Below, piece after piece: positions 10,173 through 21,524 of a stretch of DNA of 64,000 bases. The DNA lies in assembly GCA_036365455.1 (NCBI GenBank), contig JAWQUS010000003.1, positions 2,872,001 to 2,936,000 of the forward strand, written 5' to 3'. The notes beneath the pieces were generated by a model. The model ran no database searches. It saw only the letters and a list, made by a program, of their open reading frames with translations, and had not been told where the DNA came from. The stretch's first letter is position 1; every line of letters starts with the position of its first letter. The position numbers and the translations under genes were made by a program. This stretch comes from Macrosoma leucophasiata (taxonomy: Eukaryota; Arthropoda; Insecta; Lepidoptera; Hedylidae).

Positions 10173-10662
10173 TTTATAACTGTAAAATATAATTTCCATT
10201 TCCACTCAAACAAAAATCAGATTTATCCATAAAAAATATTTCTTTTACCCTAAATTGGTTACCAATAACAAAGAAATCCAATTCACATACGAAATAACTG
10301 TAGGCACCTGAATTAATAGGATTTGAATTCAGCTCAGAACGGTTGACGTGCCCTCAATAGAATGGATAATTGGCCCGATTACGTTCCGCTGTGAATACCT
10401 TTGGATAATTTTAATATCCCTCTTATTTGGTATCTTTTGAAAGAAACTCAGTTGCCTGTATTATGGCACGTTTAATGTTGGATTTCAAAGACACAAAAAA
10501 GATATTTCTGTTTAGTTACTTTCTCAATAGGAATTTATTTGGTATTTGTAACTTATTCAGCTTTAAAGTGCCAATTTTCGTTAGAGTGTCCTCCCACATC
10601 TACGAACTAAACGGTTATTGTCAAAAATTCAAATGTTACGGCAATAGTAGATACATATAATA

Positions 10663-10735
10663 ATGGCAACCCATTATACGTCCCACTGCTGGGCACGAGT
10701 CTCTCCCCTTTTTGGGGGGAGGCCTAGATACTTAT
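10663..10735 (-). mobile_element. SINE-E 3' fragment
   Basis: TAATGGCAACCCATTATACG to GGGAGGCCTAGATAC. Confidence 0.72.
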
Positions 10736-10854
10736 AATGAAATTAAAAAGAAAACTATCACACCTAAGTTGGCTTTACAAGTTTGCGAGTAATAGTCGAC
10801 CAAATGTCTTAAAACTAAACTAACTCGAAATTTTTTAGCAACTCCATAGGTAAT

Positions 10855-11040
10855 CTTAATATATATAAATCTCGTGTCACAATGTTTGTCCTCAATGGAC
10901 TCCTAAACCACTTAACCGATTATAATAAAATTCGCACACCATGTGCAGTTCAATCCAACTTGAGAGATAGGATAGCTTACATTACGCTATGACTAATAGG
11001 AGCAGAGCAGCGCGGGCGAAGCCGGGGCGGGCCGCTAGTA
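10855..11040 (+). repeat. Interspersed repeat ending GCGAAGCCGGGGC...CGCTAGTA
   Basis: ATAAATCTCGTGTCACAATG, CTTAACCGATTATAATAAAA, GCGGGCGAAGCCGGGGCGGG. The same end type occurs at 19497-19722 (minus) and 57885-58085 (plus), with AACAAACAAAC or GAAGAGTTTGTTTG starts. Confidence 0.62.
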
Positions 11041-11128
11041 TTTATATATTTTTTTAATTACATAAATCGAACCTAAAAACCACGGAACCCTACATACACT
11101 GCGCGTGGCCCGACACGCACTTGGCCGG

Positions 11129-11264
11129 TTTTTAATTATAAGGGTTAATTGAAAACTGCGATACATTAATTTAATATACATATTTGAGTGCAAGCATCTT
11201 ACTTCAATTTCTTAATGGAAGCCGGTCATAACACCTTTTGCCGGTGTTAGGAAAATGTTCTTAA
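11129..11264. repeat. Left arm of a 2-kb inverted-repeat structure
   Basis: About 136 bp (TTTTAATTATAAGGGTTAAT ... GGTGTTAGGAAAATGTTCTT) recurs inverted at about 13012-13152 with roughly 90 percent identity. Between the arms lie a Rep-C copy and RTE-1. It may be a long-TIR DNA element or an inverted duplication. Confidence 0.7.
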
Positions 11265-11479
11265 AATAATATCTCAAAATCAAACCTTATCTTTATGCTA
11301 CTTCTTTTTTTTTTCTAGATTCCGTAATTTTTGGTGTGTGGCAAAAAAGCTTTTCTTAATTATCCTAAATTACTTCTAATGTGATTGTCATCTGCTTTGT
11401 GAGATTCATTAAATAAATAAATAAAAAATAAATAAAGCTAAAGCGTCAGGTTAAAGCCTTTAGTTTCTTTGTAGATTCT

Positions 11480-11765
11480 ATTTTATCTAATGCAAGTGGC
11501 AAACAAGCATGCAGTTCACATTGATGTTAAGTGATGACTGCAGCCTATAGATATTTACACTAAGACCTAGATCAAAATGCAGATGCGTTACCACTTCTGA
11601 GGCCAAAGGTCTTATGCCTCTGTGCCGGAAATTACAGGGCCGTACATTACCACCTGAATGGAACACGATGGTACTGAACACTACCATTTAGCAGCAAGTA
11701 TATTAGGTAATGGGGTGATGCCTACGCCCGCGAGCTCCATCACCGGAGCTCTACCACCAGTAAAA
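11480..11765 (-). repeat. Rep-C copy between the inverted arms
   Basis: TTTTATCTAATGCAAGTGGC to CTCTACCACCAGTAAAA. Confidence 0.86.
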
Positions 11766-12167
11766 AGATGTGAATAGACTTTAATAAATCAAATTATTGT
11801 TTGTCACATCCATGTAGATACTAAAAAAGTCTTATCCCTAGCATATATTTTTTTCCGAATGCCAACGTCCATTTTTCTACATTCAAAGACTTTTCCTAGT
11901 CATCAATCCTCAAATCAGAAGCCAGTGATACGTTTCCACCAGCAGAGCGACTTGTTCTCGTTCAACAGCGATGTTATTACCGAGCGGAGTGTGCCCGATA
12001 ATCATTAGTCGTCAAATAGCTATTAAAGTCGAATCGCCTTCCAAACGCGTTCTAGTTCCTAATGTTTTCTATTTGAGAAATCGCATGTGAATTTTATATT
12101 CGATTGGAATAGTACCCCTTTTAAATATTAAGTTTGATAGTTTGAATTTGAACGTAACTTCACACCT

Positions 12168-12245
12168 TTTTACTGGTGGTAGAGCTCCAGTGACGGAGCT
12201 TGCGGGCGTAGGCACCATCGCATTACCTAATTATCTAATATAATA
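12168..12245 (+). repeat. Rep-C 5' end, host of the RTE-1 insertion
   Basis: TTTACTGGTGGTAGAGCTCC to CGCATTACCTAATTATC. Similarity to Rep-C does not resume after the RTE-1 insert. Confidence 0.75.
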
Positions 12246-12975
12246 AAACTAAAGTATTAGTATTTGAAAGAGATGAGCAGAGAACAAATGCAAGGGTAGT
12301 AGTAGATGGTGCAGTGTTAGAACAGGTGGATGAAATGGTATATCTTGGATGTGCTTTTAGCAAGGATGGTAGGTACACCACTGACATAGAAAGAAGAGTG
12401 CTTGCTGAGAATTGCGTGAATGGAGCGTTGGGTAAGCTGCTAGAATCTAAACATCTCAGCCAGCGGGCGCGACTAGCCGTACGTACTGTACTTACTCCAA
12501 CGCTTTTATATGGAAGCGAGAGCTGGGTATGCAGGAAAGAGCATGAAAGTAAGTTGAACGCGGTCGAGATGAGATCATTGCGCAAGATCTGCGGTGTATC
12601 ACTCACCGATCGCGTTCGTAATGAAGATGTAAGAAAGAGGCTTTGTGTGAATGATAGTATCGGTGTAAAAATGAAAAAAGACATGCTCCGATGGTTCGGG
12701 CATATAGAAAGAATGTCGAATGAGCGAATGACCAAACAGATATACAATGCGAATGTGGATGGTTGCAGAGGTCCAGGAAGACCAAGACTGACCTACCATG
12801 ACCAAATAGGTCGAGTTCTGTCTGATGGTGGGATCAAAAGTCTTAGGAATCGGCGTGCATGTATGAAGAGAATGATGAAAGTAGACGAGGCACGAGAGGT
12901 TTCTCAGAACCGGGATATCTGGCGCTCTACACTCTCTGCCTACCCCGTTAGGGACCTGGCGTGAAGATACATACA
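12246..12975 (+). pseudogene. RTE-1 3' fragment (C-terminal ORF2) inserted at a Rep-C remnant
   Basis: Carries the last part of ORF2, from KVLVFERDEQ to SAYPVRDLA and the stop at 12964, then the GGCGTGAAG tail. A 14-bp direct repeat TATCTAATATAATA flanks it (12232-12245 and 12976-12989). Compared with the 38.4-kb copy, a 3-bp loss and a few changes turn RARLAVHNAVLTP into RARLAVRTVLTP. No catalytic core is present. Confidence 0.88.
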
Positions 12976-13011
12976 TATCTAATATAATATATACAGATTG
13001 TTTTTTAGGAA

Positions 13012-13152
13012 CCTTTTGAGAACATTTTCCTAACACCAGCAAAAGGTGTTATGTCCGGCCTCCACTAAGAAATTGAAGTAGATGCATGCACTCAAATATG
13101 TATATTTTTTAATTAATGCATTGCAGTTTTCAGTTAACCCTTATAATTAAAA
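13012..13152. repeat. Right arm of the 2-kb inverted-repeat structure
   Basis: GAGAACATTTTCCTAACACC ... AACCCTTATAATTAAAAA is the reverse complement of 11129-11264 with scattered substitutions and small gaps. Confidence 0.7.
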
Positions 13153-13159
13153 AGCGACT

Positions 13160-14390
13160 GTTATAAAATAACACTACTCATGAAAATTAGTCCGTAAAAG
13201 TTCAAGATTTTGAAGATAAATACACATCAGTGTAAAACCTTCATCCCGAAGTTAGAGAACAAACACTTCAATGTTATTTATCTGTACAAATATTTAAAGA
13301 GACAAACACCTCTCGAAGTGCCTTCGCACGGACATGTTTTAGAAATAAAAAGGTAACACATATATCAGAGAGTTAGCGTACCTAAGTCTTAGGATGCAGT
13401 CTATCCATATTTCTAAAGTTACTTACACCCGCTCGCCGCATTTGTTTCAATAAAGCGAGACTCCGCGAGGGGAGACAGGGGAATATGGATTTAGTGGTAG
13501 ATAACGATGTTTCGCCATCGGGGTCGGAATCTGGGGAGACGGGGGTAGTGTTGAAACGGTTCGCAATGTCGTGGCATATATTTTTTAAAGATCGACATCT
13601 ATTTTAGTGTAGTTCTTATCGCATTATGTTTTTGGTCGAAAGATAGTTTGTTGATTGGTTGTGGTTATATGTATTATTCGATAACTCTCATGGAATTGTA
13701 ATTATTGAATGAAGTTTGTAAAAAAATATTATATGAAGATTTGGACTGCGTTACTACCTATGCTTGGAGACTTATACACAAGATCAAATAGAGAAATGTG
13801 GCTTACTTACGGTCTCTCAATCAATTGATCAATTTACCCCAAAAAATAGAATGACGGGTACGTCATGACTAAGGATTCGGTGTCAAATATGAGTATATTA
13901 ATGATGGAAATGCCAATTTATTAATTCTTGCTAATCTACCTTCACACCAAGTGTCTATCGTATGGTATTAGTTCTCGTAGTATGTGTAGCGCCAAATATC
14001 TTGGAGCTTACGTTCATTATCTTGCTTTGGAAAATGAAATAACCCGATGTATATAATAAAACATTTTACGAATAATGAATTAAATACAATCCACTGTCCA
14101 AAAACATGTATTTAAACACAATGATTTGAATATAAAAATACTAGAGTATTAAGTAAGCATCAGCAATATATTTAAGTCTATATTTTTTGTCCATTTCCAG
14201 ATAGTTAAGTAAATACGTACCATCAACATACGTTGCATATCCCTTTTGCTCCATCATCCACACAAAATAACGAACTTTTTCGTATCTGAATTATATTTGA
14301 TGTCATTTGAACATTATAATAACTTCCACTCAATAGCGCGCAAATATCAAACATAATGGAACATGTCAAAATGTCATTCATAAAATCATA
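13160..14390. other. No recognised feature
   Basis: 1.2 kb AT-rich; a G-rich stretch at 13465-13550 (GAGGGGAGACAGGGGAATAT, GGGGAGACGGGGG). No frame above chance. Confidence 0.5.
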
Positions 14391-14519
14391 TGGGTATTGG
14401 CAGTCCAGGTTTTTATGGCGGTGTTTTTCTTCCTTCGTTTTTATTATAAGGCATATTTTTACTCAGAATGTTCACATATTGAATATTTATTTCTTTTAAC
14501 ACGCCGTCAAATTGTAAAA

Positions 14520-14696
14520 AAAACACATACAATCCCACATGGGTGCCGTTGTACACACACAACACATACACAAACATACAGACCCGAAACAAATATCTGT
14601 AGGTTATACAAACATTTGTCCCGGTGCGGGGATCGAACCCGCGACCCTTCGAATCAAACGGTCATCTCACAGCGCTGGACTAACAGGGTCGTCAAA
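14520..14696 (-). mobile_element. SINE-A copy
   Basis: Plus-strand view: GTGCCGTTGTACACACACAA, GACCCGAAACAAATATCTGT, CCGGTGCGGGGATCGAACCC, ending GCGCTGGACTAACAGGGTCG. The 3' end (GTTTATACC part) is lost. Confidence 0.82.
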
Positions 14697-15454
14697 AAAG
14701 AGGTTACTAATTCGTCGGCACCTTCTTGTTTCACAAATTACAATAGGATTTCAAAATTGTTGAAATTATTTTGACAGTTGCATCTATCTGGTTGTTAGGG
14801 TATTTGGAGGCCCATTGGTATCTTTTATACATGAAAATTTGCACTAAACATTCAAGTATACATCCAAACAGTTACGTTAGTTTTGTTCCATGTAATAGGT
14901 GGTGTTGTCAACTGATCACCTGCCATATTACCAAACACCGAGGGTATCACCCACCACGGGAGCAGATGGTAAATCCTATAGTTTTAGCTCGTTGGGTGGA
15001 TCGAGCCTGGAACCTCAACATTTTCAGCGGCTTTCTGCTACAATCCTACTAAGGTTTTGAAAACATGAACATTTTTATAGCAAGACCCATGACAACGCTG
15101 ACGTTCACGTTATTTGAAGCCAAATCACCGAACGTAGAAATATATTGCTACTATTTTCCCCCTGATAAAAAATCTCCTTTCGCATTAGGGGTGAGTTCGA
15201 CTAAATCGGGCGCGAATATCAAATGTAATGGGAACTGTCAGGCGTCCGCGTCACAATTCTACCCCGCTCTCCCCCCTCGTATTCAAATTCGAAATATTAA
15301 TTCTAAAATGGCATGTGACAATTTTGTGAACGATTTACGATCGTTGAATCCGAATAATACTCGATTGTCATGTCATTTTCAAATTCTATTACTGAAGTGG
15401 AATCGTTGTACGAATGTCAGTTGTATCACTTAATTTTGGTGGATTTATTTCGGA

Positions 15455-15650
15455 CTAGGTTTTTCTCCGACTTCATCTGCGTGTATTTAAAAATTCCCTA
15501 AGGAACCTCTGAACCGAATAAAAATCCTATGTGTTACAGCCTTATATACTCTATATGTGTACAAAGTTTCATCAAAGTCTGTCCAGCTTCAGCGTAATTG
15601 AACAACAAACAAACAACAAAGACAAAAAATCGTATATATTCGATTCCATA
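15455..15650 (+). repeat. CCCTAAGGAACCTCTGAA-type repeat
   Basis: GACTTCATCTGCGTGTATTT, AATTCCCTAAGGAACCTCTG, TTTCATCAAAGTCTGTCCAG, (AAAC)n. Related to 4923-5010. Confidence 0.6.
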
Positions 15651-15689
15651 CACAGGTATTTTATTTTACTTTAACATAAACATTATTAT

Positions 15690-15975
15690 CATCATCATAC
15701 CAGCCGGAAAATGTCCACTACTAACCCAAAGCCTTCCCTAGCATAAGAGGGATATGCCATAATCGCCACGCTTGGCATGCGAATTGGCAATCGCAGTGGT
15801 ATTTTTATCGCAGGACGCTGCTGTCCATTTTGCGTTATTGCACTTGCTACCGCCCCTTTGATATGGTTTGATCGACATTGTTCGGTTGACTGTTTGCACT
15901 AGTGGAAGAATTCGCTTACAGTTAAAGAAAATTCTTCCGCTAGTGGGCGGTGGTGTCGCCACATCCTGGCGCCAG
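15690..15975 (-). repeat. Rep-H copy
   Basis: Plus view: ATGTCCACTACTAACCCAAA (RTE-2-like tail), AATCGCCACGCTTGGCATGC, TTGCACTTGCTACCGCCCCT, then an imperfect hairpin CACTAGTGGAAGAATTC / GAAAATTCTTCCGCTAGTG. It abuts the 940-bp hAT element. Confidence 0.72.
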
Positions 15976-15995
15976 AATCAATCCAATGTTAGGTA

Positions 15996-16935
15996 TAGAG
16001 ATTGCAATCCCGCAGCTTATTCAATCCCGCGGGATTGATTAGCGGTATTGATCCGCGGGATCCCGTATTTTAGAAATATTGTTTTATAATCAATTGAAAC
16101 TGCAAGTTTTTTATAAAAATAAAGTGATTTAATAAATAATGTCTCACATATAACAACAAGAGTATTTGTTTTCTAAAAAATATTTATTTAATGATAATTA
16201 CATATGTAAGTAAGAGTAATCAAATCTTTTTTATAAGACCTCATTTTTTTAAACGTTTGGCATCAAGTTTTGGTAATTTTGACCTTTCATGTAAAAACAG
16301 GTAAAAGGTAATCAATCTTATTAAATATGAGATTTAGAATGAATTAGTGCTTTCTCGCGAAACTTCACGAACGTTTTAGATAAGATAAGATAAGATAAGA
16401 AACATTTATTTGACACACAACGAGACACATAAAACAGACATAAAACGTAACAGGTAACAGAGAAAAGACAACACATTTTCTAAAAATTAATACATACCTA
16501 TACACGTAATATGTGTCTCACGGCTGCCAAAAAGGTGTCCTGTTCAGCAAATGTCAGGTACCTTCATATAAAAGGTACCTGACGCTGGTTTTCAACAGGA
16601 CCCTTAGTGAGTGAACCACGGATGTCAAATTTATAATAAAGGATAATTGTGCTAATACTTATACAAGGTACATACATACGGATATAAAACAATAATATAT
16701 ATATAAGATAATAAGAGATAATAAGCCATTAAAATAACATACTTTATTAAACGATAAATGTAATACATACTAAAAGGTACAAACAATAATAAATAGATTA
16801 ATACCACCAAAGCACCAAATTTAAATTTGCGGGAGCTGGGAATCCGCGTTTTAAAGTGCGGGATCCACCAGATTGATAAGGGGTGCGGTATCCCGCGGGA
16901 ATGCCGGATCCCATTTTGCCGGATTGCAATCCCTA
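15996..16935. mobile_element. Non-autonomous hAT-like element, 940 bp
   Basis: Ends TAGAGATTGCAATCC (left) and, inverted, TAGGGATTGCAATCC (right). Flanked by 8-bp (G/A)TTAGGTA (15988-15995 and 16936-16943; 7 of 8 identical), the duplication length of hAT. Subterminal CCCGCGGGAT palindromes lie near both ends. Inside: no transposase frame, a GATAA run at 16381-16400, and a nested hairpin (GTCAGGTACCTT, 16553-16564, pairs with 16572-16583). Confidence 0.8.
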
Positions 16936-16943
16936 ATTAGGTA

Positions 16944-17925
16944 TTACTCGCACTTGGCACACTCTTTTACCAATTCAGTCACAATTTACAATCGATACTG
17001 AAAAGAAAACGTTGATAGAGTGATTTTTCAATTTACCAACAAAGATTGAATCTAAAGTTAAACAACATGCAGTGATAGTCGTCGGTCGCATCTACAACCG
17101 CTAACCCCTTGTAATGGCGCTTCATACGAGCTGCGGCGCTAACGTTGCTTCTTGGTAGGATAATTTATAATGACAATTATTCTTAATTGATATGCTATTA
17201 GATTTTTTAAAATCATCAGACTTTGAAAAAAAACGTATAGTTTTTTAGATTCCATAACAATGTTTTTTTTAAATTATAGAAGAAAGAGAACCTTTTTTAT
17301 ATGTATATATTTATTAAATATCGTTAGATATCTTCAATAAAAGCCATAACCTTGAAATGCTGATTATCTGCATGAATAAGGTGCTAATGTGGTATCATAT
17401 ATTCTCACCTAAACGAAGCATCTAACGAAAGATAATATAAATGTAACATATCATAAAATAAATGAAATAGATCATAACTTAACGTACGATAAATTTTCTT
17501 ACAAGAACTTCTACAAGTAATCAATAAGCACAAATTATTTATAAAATAACTAAGTTATATTGAAGTGCGGTTTTTTCACCGCACCGCAACCGCTCTGAAA
17601 TCCCCCGCGCATAGTTTTTCTATGACTTCTACCGGCCCTGCCCGCGGCTAACTTAGACGAGACTACAGCAGAACACGCTTAACTATACAAACTTGGCTTA
17701 ACTTGAGCTGAACTTAGTTCACATTGTCTAGACTCGGGTGGAAAGGATCTGTGATGCAATGGAACACCTTAAAGTTATTATGGTTGGAGAGAGAGCTGAT
17801 CTGGCGAACTGCATGCCGAGTTAGAATTAAATAAAGTGTCAAAGACTTGACACATACGATGTATTTGTATGGGCATAAATTATGAAATTGTTTTTTTTAC
17901 TATTTTGTGTGGATGGATTTTGATG
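16944..17925. other. No recognised feature
   Basis: AT-rich, no repeat matches within the window; one GC-richer patch at 17570-17650. Confidence 0.5.
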
Positions 17926-17929
17926 AGAA

Positions 17930-18015
17930 TATGTTAGGATCCCACTGCAGAATCATTTCGTTCATCCAGTTATGCAGCAAATCTAATTTTTACGCTTATT
18001 TATAATCTAGAGAAT
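17930..18015 (+). repeat. Family R fragment
   Basis: TTAGGATCCCACTGCAGAAT, CATTTCGTTCATCCAGTTAT, TTTATAATCTAGAGAATA; also present at 18650-18800 and, inverted, 47797-47890. Confidence 0.6.
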
Positions 18016-18039
18016 ATTATATCCACTAGGGTGCCTATC

Positions 18040-18339
18040 GATTTTTTTTTTTTTTTTTATGCGATCGAATTGGCAAACAAGCTTGCAGTTCACATTGATG
18101 TTAAGTGATGACTGCAGCCTATAGACACCCACAGAAAGACCAAGGTCAAAATGCAGATGCGTTACCACTCCTGAGGCCTGAGGTGTTATGCCTCTGTGCC
18201 GGAAATTACAGGGCCATACATTACCACCTGACCGGAACACGATAGTGCTGAACACTACCATTTAGCGGCAAGTATATGAGGTAATGCGGTGATGCCTACG
18301 CCCGCGAGCTCCGTCACTGGAGCTCTACCACCAGTAAAA
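18040..18339 (-). repeat. Rep-C copy
   Basis: Long T-run (18040-18058), TTGGCAAACAAGCTTGCAGT, to GAGCTCTACCACCAGTAAAA; full length. Confidence 0.87.
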
Positions 18340-18399
18340 TTGGCTGCATGTTTTTTTTTTTGAGAAAAAAAAAACTTTTTTTACTTGTTTTTTCAATAC

Positions 18400-18800
18400 A
18401 ATATTGTTCACCTCACTGCAGTTTGTATAAAGACTCTGAAAAATCACGGCTGCCGTTGCGCACTTGGCCGCCCCTACCTATTTTCGTTCCGCCCCGATAA
18501 CTTTTTACATCCATAACGTACATGTATTATTTATATATCAAATTAAAGCTTTTTTTTCTCATTATTAACATATACGGGAGCCAAATAAAATCAGCCGCAA
18601 ATAAGAGTTGCTGGCTGTTAAAGATAAAAAAAATAGTTAAAAATACTTGCGGCCAAATTTAGATTATAAATATGCATAAAATTATTTTATATTTCACGTT
18701 TGTTGTAGGTTAGGATCCCACCGCAGAATCATTTCGTTCATCCAGATATGTTGCAGCATTTTGCGGTGGGATCCTAACCTATAACAAACGTGAAATAAAT
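18400..18800. repeat. Family R, rearranged copy with foldback
   Basis: GGTTAGGATCCCACCGCAGA (18713-) is mirrored by TGCGGTGGGATCCTAACCTA (18760-). Upstream CACGGCTGCCGTTGCGCACT is inverted relative to 47505-47890. Confidence 0.58.
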
Positions 18801-19271
18801 AAAATTCAATCATCAATAAAAATAAATTTGTTTTCAGGACTTCTTACCCGAAGGCTTTAAACGACATTCTATCACTAAGACTTCGAAAAAAAAAATAAAA
18901 AAGATTATAGCTACATAACAGATACAGAGTGTTGCATAAGTTAAAATATAAAAAAGTTTTTTGTGACTTAACTATGAGATTTTATTAAATGTGAGCACAA
19001 AAATGCTTACTTGTAATGCGACGAAGATTACTCCGTTTGAATTATTATTATATTAACTTGTCCACTGTATATACATAGATAATGTAAGGCATATTGATAC
19101 CTACCAACAAAAATATTTGGGGAACTATGCGATCGTTCACAAAAATAATTTTTTTAAATTAAGTTTTAAAATACTTTATAAGGTACTTTGTATCAAATTT
19201 AACCGTTAAATATTTGCCTGTATCGACGCGGTGTTGGGCCCGTTCCAAGTTTTAACATAATGTTTTAAATT

Positions 19272-19430
19272 GTATGTATGTATGTATGTATCTTCACGCC
19301 AGGTCCCTAACGGGGTAGGCAGAGAGTGTAGAGCGCCAGATATCCCGGTTCTGACAAACCTGTCGTGCCTCGTCTACTTTCAAAATTCTCTTCATACATG
19401 CACGCCGATTCCTATGACTTTTGATCCCAC
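19272..19430 (-). mobile_element. RTE-1 3' end, strongly 5'-truncated
   Basis: On the plus strand begins with a (TGTA)n run, then ATCTTCACGCCAGGTCCC, and continues through the C-terminal codons as far as the region of 19430, where similarity to the RTE-1 copy stops. Confidence 0.8.
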
Positions 19431-19496
19431 TATCCCATAAATTGTACCCTTGGAAAAATTAAATATTAAAGAAAATGTGCGTCTATTCAATGTTGG

Positions 19497-19722
19497 GCTC
19501 TTTATTCGATATTAGCGGTCCGCCCCGGCGTCGCCCGTGCTGCTCCATTCCTATTAGTCGTAGCGATGATACCATAGCCTATAGCCTTCCTCGATAAATG
19601 GGCTATCTAAAATTAAAAACAAAAATCTAATCGGACCAGTAGTTCCTGCGATTAGCGCGTTCAAACAAACAAACAAACACATAAACAAACAAACTCTTCA
19701 GCTTTATAATATTAGTATAGAT
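19497..19722 (-). repeat. Interspersed repeat (GCGAAGCCGG type)
   Basis: Plus view: TTAGCGGTCCGCCCCGGCGT, TCGATAAATGGGCTATCTAA, GCGTTCAAACAAACAAACAA, CTTTATAATATTAGTATAG. Confidence 0.62.
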
Positions 19723-19734
19723 TTCAGTATAAAA

Positions 19735-19925
19735 TACCCTTACACTCACAGCACATTAGGTATAAACCTGTGTCGTGGGTGCCGTTGTAAACACACAACA
19801 CATACACAAATACCCAGACCCGAAAGAAACATCTGTAGGCCATACAAATATTTATCCCGGTGTGGGGATCGAACCCGCGATCCTTCGAATCAGACGTACG
19901 TCTCACACCACTGGACTAACCGAGT
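19735..19925 (-). mobile_element. SINE-A copy
   Basis: Complete from the 3' part CTTACACTCACAGC (plus view) to CTGGACTAACCGAGTCGTC. The acceptor strand is mutated (CCGAG for CCGGG). Confidence 0.83.
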
Positions 19926-19988
19926 CGTCAACCTACATTTTGAAAATTAAAGAAAAAGACATTAGTCCTCGATGGTCGCAAGAGGGAT

Positions 19989-20273
19989 TTTTTTTATGTA
20001 ATGAAGGTGGCAAACATGCTTGCATTTCATATTGATGTTAAGTGATGACTGCAGCCTAGAGACACTAACACAAAGACCAAGGTCAAAATGCAGATGCGTT
20101 ACCGTCCTGAGGCCTAAATTGTTATGCCTCTGTGCCGGAAATTACAGGGCCGTACATTACCACCCAACCGGAACACGATAGTGCTGCACACTACCATATA
20201 GCGGCAAGTATATTAGGTAATGCGGTGGGACCTACGCCCGCGAGCTCCGTCATTGGAGTTCTGCCAGCAGTAA
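19989..20273 (-). repeat. Rep-C copy
   Basis: TTTTTTTTATGTAATGAAGG to GGAGTTCTGCCAGCAGTAAA; full length with a mutated 5' end. Confidence 0.86.
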
Positions 20274-20309
20274 ATGCAATATGCCACCATAATATCATAT
20301 GAAGGTGAT

Positions 20310-20412
20310 TAACTGCCTCAGTAGCGTAGTGATAGCAGGCCACTACTATTACGCTGGAGGTCCTGGGTTTGATTCCCGGGTCGGGGGATATTAGAGATAA
20401 CGGTTTAAAATC
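20310..20412 (+). mobile_element. SINE-B head fragment abutting mariner
   Basis: CTGCCTCAGTAGCGTAGTGA (A-box) and GGGTTTGATTCCCGGGTCGG (B-box), ending GATAACGGTTTAAAATCC exactly where the mariner fragment starts. Confidence 0.75.
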
Positions 20413-20415
20413 CAA

Positions 20416-20965
20416 ATAAAATGAGCACACGGTTCATTAGGTCAGTGAGCTCGTGAGGTCCCCAAATATCGAGCTTTTTTTTGTACCCAGCTTTTTTCAA
20501 ATGCGCCAAAACTGTTTTGTGATCAATTCTCAGTTCTTCAGCTACGTCGTAACTACTGATATGTCGATCTTGCTCCACTTTTTCAAAAATGGCATCCATT
20601 TTATCCGTAATAGGGCGACCAGAGCGAGGTGCATCTTTGACATCAAAATTTCCGGATTGAAAACGCTTAAACCAAATTTGTGCTACTCTCACAGACACTG
20701 CACTCCATCCATAAACCACGCAAATTTTTTTCGCGGCTTGCGTTTCATTTTCACCTTTTTTGTAGTAAAATTTTAAAATGTATCGTATTTCTTCATTAGA
20801 TTCACTCATCTTGACAGTACGAAAAGCAAATGAAAATCACACTTTTGCCTAATTTGAATTTGGAATTATGTTCTTTAAAATTTTAACTTTCAATGATACC
20901 AAAACCAGCCAGATACAAATACTACAGCCAAAGAGATTTTGTTACAAGTTCATACATACTATAAT
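20416..20965 (-). pseudogene. mariner fragment: 5' leader and transposase N-terminus
   Basis: The minus strand encodes MSESNEEIRYILKFYYKKGE, an uninterrupted DNA-binding domain through RIDHKTVLAHLKKAGYKKK and LDIWGPHELTD, then LMNRVLI, where the element is cut at about 20416 against SINE-B. The 5' leader is preserved, but the terminal inverted repeat is gone (break near 20965). No catalytic residues survive. This copy keeps the N-terminal segment missing from the 2.1-kb copy. Confidence 0.85.
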
Positions 20966-20989
20966 TTTTCCATACTTTTTGAAATTACG

Positions 20990-21175
20990 TAACATAAGTT
21001 CTCCGAAGGCAGAGGTATATTCATGCATACAAGCATTCATGCAAACACACTCCATTCAACAGATTCGTCAACATCCAAACATCTACTACAGATAGATGCA
21101 TCGCCACTCCTAAGACCCAAGCTTAGTATATATATATATATGCCTCTGTACCGGAAATTACAAGGTCGTACAATT
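20990..21175 (-). repeat. SINE-B and Rep-C scraps
   Basis: 20990-21050: CCGAAGGCAGAGGTATATTC and ATACAAGCATTCATGCAAAC (SINE-B). 21090-21175: GATGCATCGCCACTCCTAAG and GCCTCTGTACCGGAAATTAC (Rep-C) around an (AT)n run. Confidence 0.6.
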
Positions 21176-21524
21176 TTGTAATCGAGACAATATACCATAT
21201 TTTTTATCCATATTTTGTTTATAAATTATATACATTACCGTTTATGTACTGACTCCATATCGCAATGTTGGATTTTTTTATAATGAAATTGGCGGATTTG
21301 TGCATTTGTAGCGGCGGTATTGATTCGATGTCGAGCTCATTTCCTGAGCGGCGCTTCCTTCCGGCGCCACAGGTTACTGGGGGGACAGGGAAATTTGATT
21401 TTGGAATCTTATCATACATATTTTATGTAAAAATGCTACCGAGACTCGCTATTTTTAAAAATTCAACGTTTTATACTTACGTTATCGTCTACAAACAGTA
21501 ACTTAAAGACTTGTTTGGAAATAT

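Noticed and set aside
12599..13042. Long frames antisense to RTE-1 (also at 38662-39276 plus)
   Set aside because: They are shadows of the RTE-1 reverse-transcriptase frame on the other strand.
20453..20776. 107-codon plus-strand frame
   Set aside because: Antisense shadow of the mariner transposase N-terminus; the same applies at 2338-2580.
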